A stretch of 10,053 nucleotides of DNA, taken from contig JAFOML010000048.1 of NCBI GenBank assembly GCA_017425345.1, forward strand, positions 1 through 10,053. Direction: 5' to 3'. The stretch comes from Eubacterium sp. GTDB taxonomy: Bacteria; Bacillota_A; Clostridia; Peptostreptococcales; Anaerovoracaceae. A program made the translations under genes and the position numbers. Below are positions 1-7,130 of the stretch, one piece after another (position 1 is the stretch's first letter; each line of letters starts with the position of its first letter). The notes below the pieces were generated by a model. That model was not told the DNA's origin. It saw nothing but the letters and a program-made list of their open reading frames with translations, and made no database searches.

Positions 1-20
1 AGGACGTAGCGAACGACTGC

Positions 21-135
21 AACGGGCGCCGGGAGCTTCAGCTCCTCCGGGTTTCAGTGGGGGATTATAACCCACCACTGAAAGTCGGAAATGGAACCCG
101 CCGCCTATAGAGGCGGGGGACATCCGGCGCCCGTT
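21..135 (+). ncRNA. Structured multi-hairpin element, possibly IS200/IS605 omega-RNA-like right end (tentative)
   Basis: Twelve-base arms at 21-32 and 124-135 are perfect reverse complements (AACGGGCGCCGG / CCGGCGCCCGTT). They enclose three further hairpins: GGAGC-TTCA-GCTCC at 32-45; TTTCAGTGG at 52-60 with CCACTGAAA at 75-83, extended by GGG/CCC around the loop ATTATAA; and CCGCCT-ATAG-AGGCGG at 101-116, extended past a bulged G by CCC/GGG (97-99 with 117-119). Together they would form a closed multi-branch fold. On the plus strand the last GC-rich hairpin followed by GGGGGACATC resembles the 3' end of TnpB-associated omega RNAs, and a reading frame open from the window edge stops (TAG, 108-110) inside that hairpin loop, as expected if a tnpB gene overlapped it. 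No TnpB motif is visible because the window begins here. It could instead be a short palindromic repeat (MITE-like), or a structured 3' UTR of the kinase gene on the minus strand. The structure is seen; the family and strand are inferred. Confidence 0.45.
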
Positions 136-136
136 A

Positions 137-1618
137 TTAACTGTTCTTCCGCGTCTTCGACAGCGGCAGCTCGAACCAGAAGGTGCTGCCGGCGCCGATC
201 TGGGAATCGACTCCAAATGGAGCGTTGTGGAGTTTCAGGACTTCCTTTACGATGGAGAGCCCGAGACCCGTTCCGGTCGTGGAGCGCACATGGTGGGTGC
301 TGGACTTGTAGTAGCGTTCCCAGACGTGCGTGATCTCATCCTCGGCGATGCCCTGCCCGTGATCGGTCACTTCGAACCGGACATTCTTGCCGGCGCGGTA
401 GAGGGAGATCATGATGACCTTATCCTCGCCGCAGTATTTTACGGCATTGCTCACCAGGTTGTTCATGACCTGAATGATACGCTGGCGGTCCGCTGTCACC
501 ATGTAGACATCACGGTCGTGCTCCAGCGTGAAATGGTAATCTTCATTTTCTTCCAGAATGTCGTAGGCGTGCAGCATCTGCTCTGTTGCTTCTAGCAGGT
601 CGAACGTGGAAAGCTCCAGGTCGATGCGCCTGCTCTGCATTCGGGAGAGGTTCAGCATGTCGTTGACTAGATTGTTCAGCCGGTCTGCCTCTTCGATGAT
701 CGTCTGCAGATGCGCGTTGCGCTTGACCGGGTTATCGCCGGAAAGATCACGGATCATCTCCGCGTAGGATTTGATCATCGTCAGCGGCGTCTTGAGGTCG
801 TGCGAAACGTTCGCAATCAGATCCTTATGATACTCGTCCGTCTTCTTCAGCTCGCGCTCCGCGATCGTCAGCGTGTCAGCAAGCTCGGTGATCTCGGAAT
901 ACCCGCCTCCTTTGAACTGGACATCGTAGTTGCCTTTTCCCATTTCCGCCGCGGAGCCGGTGATCCTGCGGATCGGGCGCGCGATGATCGTGGAAAGGTA
1001 CAGCGCCAGTATCAGCGCGAGAATGATCGAGATGATCGAGATGTAGAACAGCTGGCTGCGCAGGATCGCAACGGTGGAACCGACCGGGTAGAGCGGTGAG
1101 AAGAGGTACATGGTGTACTCGGACTTCTCTCCGATATAGCTGGCATACTCCAGGATCCGGTTCTTTCCGGAGTCCTGCCTGAGAATCGTCACGCTGCCGA
1201 GGCGGCTCTGCGCCAGACGGCCGTTCAGCGTCGCGATATCCGTGCTGTAGCGCTGATAGGAGTTGAGCCCCATAAACCCTTCGCTGGTGACGTTCGTCAT
1301 GTAGTCCCCGTTCTGGTCGGAGATGATGATCGTCAGGTCGTTGCCGGCGCTCTTCTCGTTTATGGTGTTGAACAGCTCATCAAGGCTGTAGCCGCTTGCC
1401 GCAAACTCGAGCTTGATCTCCCGGGCGATCTCCCGCGACTCCCTGGCCTTCATCTCCTCGTAATAGTGGTTCAGGAAGAAGATCTGCAGGAACCAGACCA
1501 GCGCGATCAGTACCAGAGTGAAGAGCATGAACATGCAGAACAGCCTGAATTTCAGGCTGTGGAAGTCCAGCTGCAATCTGCCGGTATTTCTTTTTTCTCG
1601 GTGATGTGAATTAGTCAT
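137..1618 (-). CDS. Two-component sensor histidine kinase (HAMP/HisKA/HATPase_c)
   Basis: A membrane histidine kinase of 493 residues that would autophosphorylate on a histidine and pass the phosphate to the regulator encoded just upstream. Visible in order: TM1 about residues 26-49, an extracytoplasmic sensor region of about 140 residues, TM2 about 190-213, a HAMP linker (about 214-262), the HisKA H box SHDLKTPLT with His273, the N box around N386-N391 (MNNLVSNAVKY), the G1 box DHGQG (419-423), and the G2 box GTGLGL (449-454). All catalytic boxes look intact. I chose the ATG at 1618 rather than the in-frame GTG at 1642, because the ATG overlaps the regulator's stop (ATGACTAA, 8 bases) and has GAGG just upstream, a typical coupled start. 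The sensor region matches no ligand class I recognise, so the signal is unknown. The stop codon lies one base from the structured element at 21-135. Confidence 0.93.
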   Translation of the reverse strand: MTNSHHREKRNTGRLQLDFHSLKFRLFCMFMLFTLVLIALVWFLQIFFLNHYYEEMKARESREIAREIKLEFAASGYSLDELFNTINEKSAGNDLTIIISDQNGDYMTNVTSEGFMGLNSYQRYSTDIATLNGRLAQSRLGSVTILRQDSGKNRILEYASYIGEKSEYTMYLFSPLYPVGSTVAILRSQLFYISIISIILALILALYLSTIIARPIRRITGSAAEMGKGNYDVQFKGGGYSEITELADTLTIAERELKKTDEYHKDLIANVSHDLKTPLTMIKSYAEMIRDLSGDNPVKRNAHLQTIIEEADRLNNLVNDMLNLSRMQSRRIDLELSTFDLLEATEQMLHAYDILEENEDYHFTLEHDRDVYMVTADRQRIIQVMNNLVSNAVKYCGEDKVIMISLYRAGKNVRFEVTDHGQGIAEDEITHVWERYYKSSTHHVRSTTGTGLGLSIVKEVLKLHNAPFGVDSQIGAGSTFWFELPLSKTRKNS

Positions 1619-2288
1619 TTGCCTCAAATTTATATCCAACACCGCGCAGCGTCACGATGAAATCCCGGTAGGGACCCAGTGCGTTGCGCAGATTCTTGAT
1701 GTGCGTGTCGATCGTGCGGTCATCGCCGAAGAAGTCATATCCCCAGATATCCGACAGCAGCTTATCTCTCGAGAGGGCGAGATTGCGGTTCTCGATCAGA
1801 TAGAACAGCAGGTCGTATTCCTTCGGAGTCAGCTCGATGCGCTTGCCGTCAACCGAGACGGTTCTGGCGCCGATGTTGATCTCCAGCCCGTCGAACTTCA
1901 GGACGTCCGGCTTGTTGACCACGCTTGCGCTGCGGCGTTGGATGACGACGTTCACGCGGGCCATCAGTTCCTTGGGACTGAACGGCTTGACGACGTAGTC
2001 GTCGATTCCGAGCTCAAATCCGAAGAGCTTATCGTACTCTTCGCCGCGGGCTGACAGCATGATCACGGGGATGTCCTTGATCTTGCGGATCTCCTTGCAG
2101 GCGGAGAAACCGTCCAGCTTGGGCATCATGATGTCCATGATGATCAGGTCGTAGTCGTTCAGTTTACAAAGTCCAACTGCGCTCATTCCATCCGTCGCTT
2201 CCGTCACATCGTAGCCGTTGAACTCGGCGTATTCACGGATGACCTCGCGGATCTTCGGCTCATCATCTACTACGAGCAGTTTATACAT
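1611..2288 (-). CDS. OmpR/PhoB-family DNA-binding response regulator
   Basis: A 225-residue transcription regulator. The receiver domain (about 1-118) has the acidic pocket VVDDE (D8, D9), the phospho-acceptor Asp52 in IIMDIMMPKLDG, Ser79 in the switch position (VIMLSA) and Lys101 in VVKPFSP. A C-terminal winged helix (about 128-223) has the family signatures LTPKEYDLL, the DRTIDTHIKNLR recognition-helix region and GVGYKF at the end. Length is normal for the family. The ATG at 2288 follows AAGGAGGAG with a 6-base spacer, a strong ribosome binding site. The kinase start overlaps its last codons, so the two are probably translationally coupled and act as a pair. A minus-strand promoter can be proposed at 2368-2396, and this regulator is a natural candidate to bind the palindrome there, though its target is unproven. 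It is an ordinary cytoplasmic regulator; the regulon cannot be named from sequence. Confidence 0.95.
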   Translation of the reverse strand: MYKLLVVDDEPKIREVIREYAEFNGYDVTEATDGMSAVGLCKLNDYDLIIMDIMMPKLDGFSACKEIRKIKDIPVIMLSARGEEYDKLFGFELGIDDYVVKPFSPKELMARVNVVIQRRSASVVNKPDVLKFDGLEINIGARTVSVDGKRIELTPKEYDLLFYLIENRNLALSRDKLLSDIWGYDFFGDDRTIDTHIKNLRNALGPYRDFIVTLRGVGYKFEAND

Positions 2289-2294
2289 GAAATT

Positions 2295-2303
2295 CTCCTC
2301 CTT
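2295..2303 (-). promoter_or_regulatory. Ribosome binding site of the response regulator
   Basis: On the minus strand AAGGAGGAG precedes the ATG at 2288 by 6 bases. It is a near-perfect Shine-Dalgarno sequence and fixes the start. Confidence 0.85.
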
Positions 2304-2367
2304 GGGATTAGATTACAATTCAAATGTACACGAAGAATGTGTTCTTAATATGAACCCGATATAAAGC

Positions 2368-2396
2368 ATTTTATCACAAAGCACAGAAATCGTCCA
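2368..2396 (-). promoter_or_regulatory. Putative sigma-70 promoter for the two-component operon
   Basis: Reading the minus strand, TGGACG (plus 2391-2396) is followed after 17 bases by TAAAAT (plus 2368-2373). The -35 box matches the consensus at four of six positions and the -10 box at five of six. Transcription would begin near 2361, leaving a leader of about 70 bases before the regulator ATG. The -35 box overlaps the left arm of the palindrome at 2386-2412. Inferred from sequence only. Confidence 0.5.
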
Positions 2397-2412
2397 CGCT
2401 CTTGACGATTTC
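2386..2412. promoter_or_regulatory. 27-bp perfect palindrome between divergent promoters (candidate operator)
   Basis: GAAATCGTC (2386-2394) and GACGATTTC (2404-2412) are perfect 9-base inverted arms separated by 9 bases. The element lies upstream of both proposed start sites, so it is not a transcribed hairpin for either unit, and no T run follows on either strand, which argues against a terminator. Each arm overlaps the -35 box of one of the two divergent promoters, a position from which a bound dimer could control both. The identity of the binding protein is unknown; the adjacent response regulator is one candidate. Confidence 0.55.
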
Positions 2413-2430
2413 AACCGTTACGGCTATACT
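2402..2430 (+). promoter_or_regulatory. Putative sigma-70 promoter for the yacL-ispDF-proS-cysS operon
   Basis: TTGACG (2402-2407), a 17-base spacer and TATACT (2425-2430) match the vegetative consensus at five of six positions in each box with ideal spacing. The start of transcription would be near 2437, giving a leader of about 110 bases to the ATG at 2547. The leader holds no T-box (no AGGGTGGTACC-like antiterminator) despite the two tRNA synthetase genes downstream, only a short ACCGG/CCGGT inverted repeat at 2504-2515. The -35 box overlaps the right arm of the shared palindrome. Confidence 0.7.
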
Positions 2431-2546
2431 ACTTATAGTCGGATACTAGGCCCGTCAGGGGTTTTAGAGTGCCTTGAACCGGAAAGAGAAAGGGCAGAAA
2501 ACAACCGGGTCCGGTCCGTCAATCTGAAAGAAAGGAGGAGAAGAGT

Positions 2547-3653
2547 ATGCTTAGGAAAGCGTTTCGAGGTCTGTTTACGCTGATCGGCGCGGCTTTTGGG
2601 TACATCGTAGTAGAACTGATCGCTTCGGCAATCAGTAATTCAGGAACGGATGTGACAGAATTATTCACCGCATCACAGAGAACCGGTATTACAATTGTAT
2701 TCGCTATTATTTTCGCCATTATATTTTTTAAGATCGAGCCCGCGATCGGAAAACAGAGCGGTAAGATCGCAGAAAACATTTCCAAGGATATCGCAGGGGT
2801 TTCCGGCCTTCAGATCACGGCCGGAACGATGGGACTGATCGCAGGACTGTTCATCGCATTTCTGCTGTCGCAGATGTTCGCCTTCATCGATAACCAATAC
2901 GTTTATTCCGGTATCGTGATCCTGCTGTATCTTGGCTTTGGATTTCTGGGTGTCGTGGTTGCAACGACGAAGCGCGGCGAGCTCCTTCCGAGCGTTCCGC
3001 TCAAAAGGCCGGAAGCTTCCGGACGGGAACGCGGGAGGAAGAAGAACGAGTCCAGCCCTAAGATCCTGGACACCAGCGTGATCATCGACGGCCGTATTGC
3101 GGATATCATGAGCACCGGATTCCTGGAAGGACCGATCGTGATCCCGGAATTCGTCCTGGTGGAACTGCGTCACATCGCGGATTCATCGGATTCCCTGAAG
3201 AGAACCAGAGGCCGGCGCGGCCTGGACATCCTGAAGAAGATTCAGACCGAATACGGCGTGGAGATCTACAACACGGAGAATGAGAAAGTGCTGAAGGACA
3301 TTCCGGAAGTGGATGTCAAGCTGCTCAAGCTCGCGCAGATCATGAACGGGAAGGTCGTCACCAACGACTATAACCTGAACAAGGTCGCAGGCATCAACGG
3401 TGTGGACGTGCTGAACATCAACAAGCTGGCCAACTGCCTCAAGCCGGTCGTACTGCCCGGTGAGGAGATGACGGTCAAGCTCGTCAAGCAGGGCAAGGAT
3501 CCCAGTCAGGCGATCGGTTATCTGGATGACGGCACGATGATCGTCGCCGAAGACGGCCGCAGGATGATCGGATCCACGACGAAGATCACGGTGACGAGCG
3601 TGCTGCAGACGTCCGCCGGCAGAATGATCTTTGGAAGATTGAAGAACGCATAG
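2547..3653 (+). CDS. yacL: YacL-like membrane protein with PIN and TRAM domains
   Basis: A 368-residue protein of the PIN/TRAM family best known from Bacillus YacL. About four membrane segments are visible (about 10-30, 47-61, 91-112, 120-139). A basic linker (about 152-168) follows, then a PIN domain beginning [16 protein letters not shown], with acidic residues expected of the nuclease site at D175, E206 or E201, D256 and D274 ([11 protein letters not shown]). A C-terminal TRAM-like segment (about 300-368) carries [20 protein letters not shown], a likely RNA-binding beta fold. Length is close to the family norm. PIN domains are usually Mg-dependent RNases, but the substrate of YacL-type proteins is not well established. 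The ATG follows AAAGGAGGAG by 6 bases. It is the first gene of the operon and ends one base before ispDF, matching the position of yacL next to ispD in Bacillus. Confidence 0.92.
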   Translation: MLRKAFRGLFTLIGAAFGYIVVELIASAISNSGTDVTELFTASQRTGITIVFAIIFAIIFFKIEPAIGKQSGKIAENISKDIAGVSGLQITAGTMGLIAGLFIAFLLSQMFAFIDNQYVYSGIVILLYLGFGFLGVVVATTKRGELLPSVPLKRPEASGRERGRKKNESSPKILDTSVIIDGRIADIMSTGFLEGPIVIPEFVLVELRHIADSSDSLKRTRGRRGLDILKKIQTEYGVEIYNTENEKVLKDIPEVDVKLLKLAQIMNGKVVTNDYNLNKVAGINGVDVLNINKLANCLKPVVLPGEEMTVKLVKQGKDPSQAIGYLDDGTMIVAEDGRRMIGSTTKITVTSVLQTSAGRMIFGRLKNA

Positions 3654-3654
3654 A

Positions 3655-4794
3655 ATGGAACACAGAATGAATGATACCAGCACAGCCGTGATCATCACAG
3701 CAGGCGGATCCGGCAGCCGTATGGGAGCGTCCGTGCCGAAGCAGTTTCTGAAGCTTTCCGGCAGAACCATCCTGGAACAGACGGTCAGCCGGTTCGCTGC
3801 GCTGCCGGAGATCACAGAGATCGTGCTTACTGTGCCCGCAGAGCACCTTGCGGGATGCCGGGAGATGTTCCCCGCGGAGATCCGGATCGTTCCGGGCGGC
3901 AGCAGCAGACAGGCTTCTGTCGGCGCTGCCATCGATCTTCTCGCGGAAGAAGGCTTCCCGGAAGACGGCATCGTCCTCGTGCAGGATGGGGTGCGCCCTT
4001 ATGTGACAGAAAAGACGATCCGCAGTGTGCTTCGCCTGGCGGAAGAGCACGGCGCAGCAATCGCAGCGGTTCCCTGCACGGATACCATCCGGGACAGAGA
4101 GCAGGGGACACTCGACCGGAGCCGGCTCGTGAGCGTACAGACACCGCAGGGCTTCCGGTTCGGACTCCTGCGAGAGGCTTACGCGCGGGCGGAAGCAGAC
4201 AGATTCAGCGGAACGGATGATGCCGGTCTCGTCGAGAGGATCGGGATCCGGCCGGTCATCGCCGAGGGCAGCCCCGGCAATATCAAGATTACGACACCGG
4301 AGGACCTTCCTATGGAGACCCGCATTGGCACGGGATTCGATGTACATAAGCTTACTGAAAACCGGAAACTGATTCTCGGCGGAGTCGAGATCCCTTATGA
4401 GAAGGGTCTGCTCGGGCATTCCGATGCAGATGTGCTTCTGCACGCCCTGATGGACGCGATGCTGGGCGCAGCAGCGCTCGGGGACATCGGCAGACACTTC
4501 CCGGATACAGATCCGGCTTATGAGGGAGCGTCGAGTATGATTTTGTTAGAGAAGGTCACGGAGATCCTCGCGGACGCAGGCTATCGCCTCGCGAACGCCG
4601 ATGTCACAGTGATCTGCCAGAAGCCGAAGCTCGCCCCGTACATCGACGAGATGCGGCAGAATATCGCGGAGGCAGCCGGGACAGACGTTTCCCGGATCAG
4701 CGTCAAGGCGACGACGACCGAACGCCTCGGGTTCACCGGGCGCGGAGAGGGAATCGCCGCGGAGGCAGTCTGCACGATCACAAACAGATTATAA
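3655..4794 (+). CDS. ispDF: Bifunctional IspD-IspF: MEP cytidylyltransferase / MECDP synthase
   Basis: A 379-residue fusion carrying out two non-consecutive steps of the non-mevalonate isoprenoid pathway: CTP-dependent formation of CDP-methylerythritol, and ring closure to methylerythritol cyclodiphosphate. The N-terminal IspD part (about 10-220) shows the nucleotide loop [11 protein letters not shown] with [18 protein letters not shown] and QTPQGFRF, ending KITTPEDL. IspF follows almost without linker from residue 223, with [10 protein letters not shown] (metal ligands D229, H231), [29 protein letters not shown] (H255 metal ligand region) and [17 protein letters not shown]. Each half is near normal length. 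The next IspE step is not encoded here. The upstream stop is one base away; no strong ribosome site is seen before ATG 3655, so coupled translation is likely, and ATG 3667 (four codons on) is an alternative start. Confidence 0.95.
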   Translation: MEHRMNDTSTAVIITAGGSGSRMGASVPKQFLKLSGRTILEQTVSRFAALPEITEIVLTVPAEHLAGCREMFPAEIRIVPGGSSRQASVGAAIDLLAEEGFPEDGIVLVQDGVRPYVTEKTIRSVLRLAEEHGAAIAAVPCTDTIRDREQGTLDRSRLVSVQTPQGFRFGLLREAYARAEADRFSGTDDAGLVERIGIRPVIAEGSPGNIKITTPEDLPMETRIGTGFDVHKLTENRKLILGGVEIPYEKGLLGHSDADVLLHALMDAMLGAAALGDIGRHFPDTDPAYEGASSMILLEKVTEILADAGYRLANADVTVICQKPKLAPYIDEMRQNIAEAAGTDVSRISVKATTTERLGFTGRGEGIAAEAVCTITNRL

Positions 4795-4798
4795 TAGT

Positions 4799-4804
4799 AA
4801 GGAG
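4799..4804 (+). promoter_or_regulatory. Ribosome binding site of proS
   Basis: AAGGAG precedes the ATG at 4817 by 12 bases, rather longer than usual, in the only gap above 5 bases between adjacent genes of the operon (22 bases). No promoter or terminator is seen in that gap. Confidence 0.6.
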
Positions 4805-4816
4805 ACTATATCATAA

Positions 4817-6550
4817 ATGAGACTTTCAGAAATGTATTTAAAGACACTCAGAGAAGTGCCGAATGAAGCAGAGATCCCGAGCCATATCCTGCTCCTTCGG
4901 ACCGGCATGATCCGCAAGCTCGTATCGGGCGTGTACGGATTCCTGCCGATGGGTTGGCGTTCCGTGCGGAAGATCGAGCAGATCGTCCGCGAGGAGATGG
5001 ACGCGAGCGGAGCACAGGAGATCCACATGTCCGCCGTACAGCCGGCAGAGCTGTGGGAGGAGTCCGGCAGATGGTCCGCCTACGGCCCGGAGCTGTGGCG
5101 TATCAAGGACCGCAACGGCAGGGATTTCTGTCTTGGACCGACACATGAGGAGATCTTCACGGACCTCGTCCGGAACGATGTGTCCTCCTACCGGCAGATG
5201 CCGCTGATGCTCTATCAGATCCAGACCAAGTACCGTGACGAGGCGCGCCCGCGCTTCGGCCTGATGCGCAGCCGCGAGTTCATCATGAAGGACTGCTACT
5301 CCTTTGACACGGACCGCGAGGGCCTGGACCGCAGCTATCAGATCATGTACGACGCATACGACCGGATCTTCCGGCGCTGCGGACTGACGTTCCGCCCGGT
5401 AGAGGCGGACTCCGGCGCGATCGGCGGCAACGCGTCCCACGAGTTCACCGCGCTTTCTGAGGTCGGTGAGAGTGAGATCGCATACTGCGAGAAGTGCGAC
5501 ATGGCAGCCACTACGGAGAGAGCGGCATGTGCAGATGCGCCGGCGCAGGATGCGGAGATGCTTCCGATGGAGGAGGTCTATACGCCGGGCACCAAGACGA
5601 TCGAGGACGTGGCGAACTACCTCGGTCTGCGTCAGGAGCAGACCATCAAGGCGCTGCTGTTCGTGACCTACGATGTGGAAGGAAATGAGAACGGATACGT
5701 TGCGGCTTTCGTCCGCGGCGACCGTGAATGCAATATGACCAAGCTGGTGAACGCGCTCGATATCGCGGAGCACCAGATCGCGTTTGCAGACGAGGAAGCG
5801 ATGGGAGAAGCCACGGGTTGTGTCGGCGGCTTCACCGGCCCGACCAGGCTGCACGACTGCACGATCGTAGTCGACAGCGAACTGCCGGGGCTGAAGAACC
5901 TCTGCGCAGGCGCCTGCAAGGAAGACCACCATCTGATCAACGTCAACTACGGCAGAGATTATAAGGCAGACATCATCGCCGACATCAAGACGCTCCTCGA
6001 GGGGGATCTGTGTCCGTGCTGCGGCGCGCCGATCCGTCACGCGAGAGGCATCGAGGTCGGACAGGTGTTCAAGCTCGGAACCAAGTATTCCGAGTCCATG
6101 CACGCCTACTTTGCAGATGAGAAGCAGAAAGAGCATCCGATCGTCATGGGCTGCTACGGAATCGGCGTCACCAGAACGCTGGCAGCGATCGTAGAGCAGC
6201 ATCACGATGAGGACGGAATCGTCTGGCCGATGTCCGTTGCGCCGTACCACGTGATCATCACCGTGATGAAGCCGAAGGATGAGGCACAGATGGCTCTGGC
6301 AGAGGATATCTACCAGAAGCTTCAGACCGCCGGCGTGGAAGTCCTGCTGGATGACCGGAACGAGCGCCCGGGCGTCAAGTTCAAGGATGCGGACCTGATC
6401 GGCATTCCGATCCGGATCACGGTCGGCAGAAAAGCAGGCGAAGGAATCGTAGAGTACAAGCTGCGCCGCGAGGAGGAGAAGCAGGAGATCTCGGCGGAAG
6501 AGGCCGTCATCTCGGCTGTGGAGACCGTAAACCGCGAACGCAGAGGATAG
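4817..6550 (+). CDS. proS: Prolyl-tRNA synthetase, bacterial type with editing insertion
   Basis: A 577-residue class II synthetase that charges tRNA-Pro, of the bacterial (E. coli-like) ProRS form. The core begins MRLSEMYLKTLREVP; GPTHEE (108-112), motif 2 YRDEARPRFGLMRSREFIMKDCYSF (139-163) and motif 3 GCYGIGVTRTLAA (446-457) are all present. Between about 225 and 395 lies the INS/YbaK-type editing domain, with the conserved lysine K278 in TIKALLF and GGFTGPTRL (337-345); this trans-like domain removes mischarged Ala-tRNA-Pro. The CEKC and CPCC pairs flank it. The C-terminal anticodon-binding domain starts near VAPYHVIITV (about 475) and ends with VEYKLRREEEKQ. Length is normal. An antisense open frame covers the whole gene but is a shadow of GC-biased codons. 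proS sits where gltX is found in Bacillus. Confidence 0.97.
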   Translation: MRLSEMYLKTLREVPNEAEIPSHILLLRTGMIRKLVSGVYGFLPMGWRSVRKIEQIVREEMDASGAQEIHMSAVQPAELWEESGRWSAYGPELWRIKDRNGRDFCLGPTHEEIFTDLVRNDVSSYRQMPLMLYQIQTKYRDEARPRFGLMRSREFIMKDCYSFDTDREGLDRSYQIMYDAYDRIFRRCGLTFRPVEADSGAIGGNASHEFTALSEVGESEIAYCEKCDMAATTERAACADAPAQDAEMLPMEEVYTPGTKTIEDVANYLGLRQEQTIKALLFVTYDVEGNENGYVAAFVRGDRECNMTKLVNALDIAEHQIAFADEEAMGEATGCVGGFTGPTRLHDCTIVVDSELPGLKNLCAGACKEDHHLINVNYGRDYKADIIADIKTLLEGDLCPCCGAPIRHARGIEVGQVFKLGTKYSESMHAYFADEKQKEHPIVMGCYGIGVTRTLAAIVEQHHDEDGIVWPMSVAPYHVIITVMKPKDEAQMALAEDIYQKLQTAGVEVLLDDRNERPGVKFKDADLIGIPIRITVGRKAGEGIVEYKLRREEEKQEISAEEAVISAVETVNRERRG

Positions 6551-6554
6551 ACCT

Positions 6555-7130
6555 ATGGCAGCAGAGGAAAAGACGACATACTGGCAGCTGTTCTGGACGT
6601 TCTTTAAACTCGGGCTGTTTACCATCGGCGGCGGCATGGCGATGATCCCTCTGATGCAGGGCATCATCGTCGACAAGCATCACTGGATGAGCGAGGAGGA
6701 GATCGTCGACTGTCTCGCGGTCAGCCAGGGGCTCCCCGGGGTCATCGCGATCAACATGGCGACCTACATCGGGAACTACAAGCGCGGTATCCTCGGGTCC
6801 ATCATCGCGACGATCGGCGTGATCCTGCCGAGCTTCTGCATCATCATCGCGGTGGTCGAGCTGCTCGGCGCAGTGGGAGATAACCGGTACGTCGCGGGGG
6901 CTTTGATCGGGATCAAGGCGGCGGCTACGGCTTTGATTGCCTATTCGGCGTACAAAGTCGGCAGGACCGTTCTCAAAAACGCCTTCGGCTGGGTACTGAC
7001 AATCACTTCGTTCTGTGTGATCACGTTTGCCGGTGTCAATGCCGTCTGGGCGATCCTCGCAGGAATCGCCGCAGGCCTCTGCTACATGCTGTATGAGTCA
7101 AAAAAGAAAAAAGGCGGTGAGCAGTCATGA
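6555..7130 (+). CDS. Short-chain CHR (chromate transporter family) membrane protein, first of pair
   Basis: A 191-residue integral membrane protein of the CHR family (Chromate_transp). The family signature FFKLGLFTIGGGMAMIPLMQ appears at about 17-35, followed by SQGLPGVIAINMATYIG (57-73) and hydrophobic segments at about 79-107, 116-136 and 148-180. Full-length ChrA is two such halves in one chain; short forms occur as neighbouring gene pairs that are thought to act together as one transporter, and here the next gene supplies the second half. Chromate export, or sulfate/other oxyanion transport, is possible, but the substrate is not shown by the sequence. Its motif has PGV where the partner has PGP. 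The start follows AGAGGA by 7 bases and proS ends 4 bases before it. The gene ends in a lysine-rich tail (SKKKKGGEQS) just before the overlapping start of the next gene. Confidence 0.9.
   Translation: MAAEEKTTYWQLFWTFFKLGLFTIGGGMAMIPLMQGIIVDKHHWMSEEEIVDCLAVSQGLPGVIAINMATYIGNYKRGILGSIIATIGVILPSFCIIIAVVELLGAVGDNRYVAGALIGIKAAATALIAYSAYKVGRTVLKNAFGWVLTITSFCVITFAGVNAVWAILAGIAAGLCYMLYESKKKKGGEQS

Noticed and set aside
97..119. GC-rich hairpin as a Rho-independent terminator for the kinase operon
   Set aside because: On the minus strand the stem is followed by TTCCATTTCC, not a T run; termination here is possible but not supported.
1619..1642. Longer kinase N terminus from GTG 1642
   Set aside because: The ATG at 1618 overlaps the regulator stop with GAGG upstream, and the extra eight residues have no family match.
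2341..2355. GTTC-TTAATAT-GAAC partial palindrome as another operator
   Set aside because: Only four-base arms around a centre with a mismatch; too weak to call beside the perfect palindrome at 2386-2412.
2437..2546. T-box leader before the synthetase operon
   Set aside because: Two synthetase genes lie downstream, but the AGGGTGGTACCGCG-type T-box motif, specifier stem and terminator are not found in the leader.
4838..6676. Long minus-strand open frame (612 codons) opposite proS
   Set aside because: It lies fully across proS and the start of the next gene, has no recognisable domain, and results from GC-rich third-position bias in proS; proS itself has complete motifs.
7100..7106. Slippery heptamer A-AAA-AAG in frame near the end of the first CHR gene, as a possible frameshift joining both CHR chains
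   Set aside because: A shift to the -1 frame, which is the frame of the second gene, meets a TGA at 7118-7120 before the second start, so no fusion would result. The ordinary overlapping ATGA suffices.
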